The notes under the pieces were generated by a model. It searched no databases, was not told the origin of the DNA, and saw only the letters and a list, made by a program, of their open reading frames with translations. This document shows, in pieces, positions 63,869 to 64,000 of a stretch of 64,000 nucleotides of DNA (position 1 is the first letter of the stretch; each line of letters begins with the position of its first letter). Location of the stretch: positions 25,361,189 to 25,425,188 of the forward strand of contig NC_045452.1 in NCBI RefSeq assembly GCF_002776525.5, in the 5' to 3' direction. Both the position numbers and the translations under genes were made by a program. Source of the stretch: Piliocolobus tephrosceles. Lineage: Eukaryota > Chordata > Mammalia > Primates > Cercopithecidae.

Positions 63869-64000
63869 CCAGCTAGGCAAGGTGGTTCAAGTCTGTAATC
63901 CCAGTCCTTTGGGATTAGGCCGCAGCAGGTGGATCATTTCAGGTCAGGAGTTTGAGACAAGCCTGGCCAACATGGTGAAACCCCGTTTCTACTAAAAATA
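63869..64000 (+). mobile_element. Alu cut by the window end
   Basis: Sense Alu, diverged, from about 63869 to the edge. Confidence 0.9.

Larger units (their letters stand above)
56525..64000 (-). other. EFCAB6: EFCAB6 intron, part inside the window
   Basis: No further EFCAB6 exon could be recognised upstream of 56524. Sequence at 56530-57540, 57770-58455, 58780-59500 and 59670-61065 shows no gene; 60120-60430 is C/T-rich. The remainder is Alu, L1, MER5 and a C-rich minisatellite. Confidence 0.75.

Overview
This window is nuclear DNA from an Old World monkey (Cercopithecidae, macaque or baboon type). It is dense in Alu, MIR, L2 and old L1 repeats and has GT-AG introns. The Alu at 52366-52675 carries the changes typical of Old World monkey AluY (AluYRa-like): CTCAAGCCTG near the 5' end, GGCGTAAACCC, and GATCCGGCCACTGC near the 3' end. 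It has an exact 15-bp target-site duplication, so it is young. Four runs of N (10, 100, 400 and 100 bases) all lie inside tandem arrays, so this is a draft assembly.

Two convergent protein genes are present, both incomplete. On the + strand are the last four coding exons of MPPED1 (brain-enriched metallophosphoesterase domain protein 1; 441-30179, last 191 residues). Its 3' UTR runs to a poly(A) signal at 32401. On the - strand are the last five coding exons of EFCAB6 (EF-hand calcium-binding domain protein 6; 56524 down to 44728, last 285 residues). It has a very short 3' UTR and a poly(A) signal at 44668-44673. All exon phases join without a break and no disabling change was seen in either gene. 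The tail-to-tail order matches my recollection of the MPPED1-EFCAB6 neighbourhood on human 22q13; no alignment was run.

Layout: 1-30060 is MPPED1 intron and exon sequence. It carries five GATGGT-type arrays (1.15, 18.45, 21.87, 24.4 and 28.6 kb), a CA-rich 36-bp minisatellite (11.9-12.8 kb), two separate local duplications, and a TA/CA versus TG/TA inverted repeat just upstream of the second exon seen. 30061-32425 is the MPPED1 last exon. 32.8-34.46 kb is a large ATCC array directly downstream of it. 35.0-42.4 kb is a patchwork of old L1 cut by Alus. 42.8-43.1 kb is a 52-bp minisatellite. 44.6-64.0 kb is EFCAB6 with Alus, a THE1-like LTR nested in an Alu, old L1 pieces and a C-rich minisatellite.

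No new gene system was found. The points most worth a second look are structural: five arrays in one orientation, three of them joined to MIR tails; a 175-bp sequence copied into an old LTR next to one array; the inverted repeat by an exon; and an AT-rich candidate enhancer with a near-perfect RFX X-box at 15966-15979.
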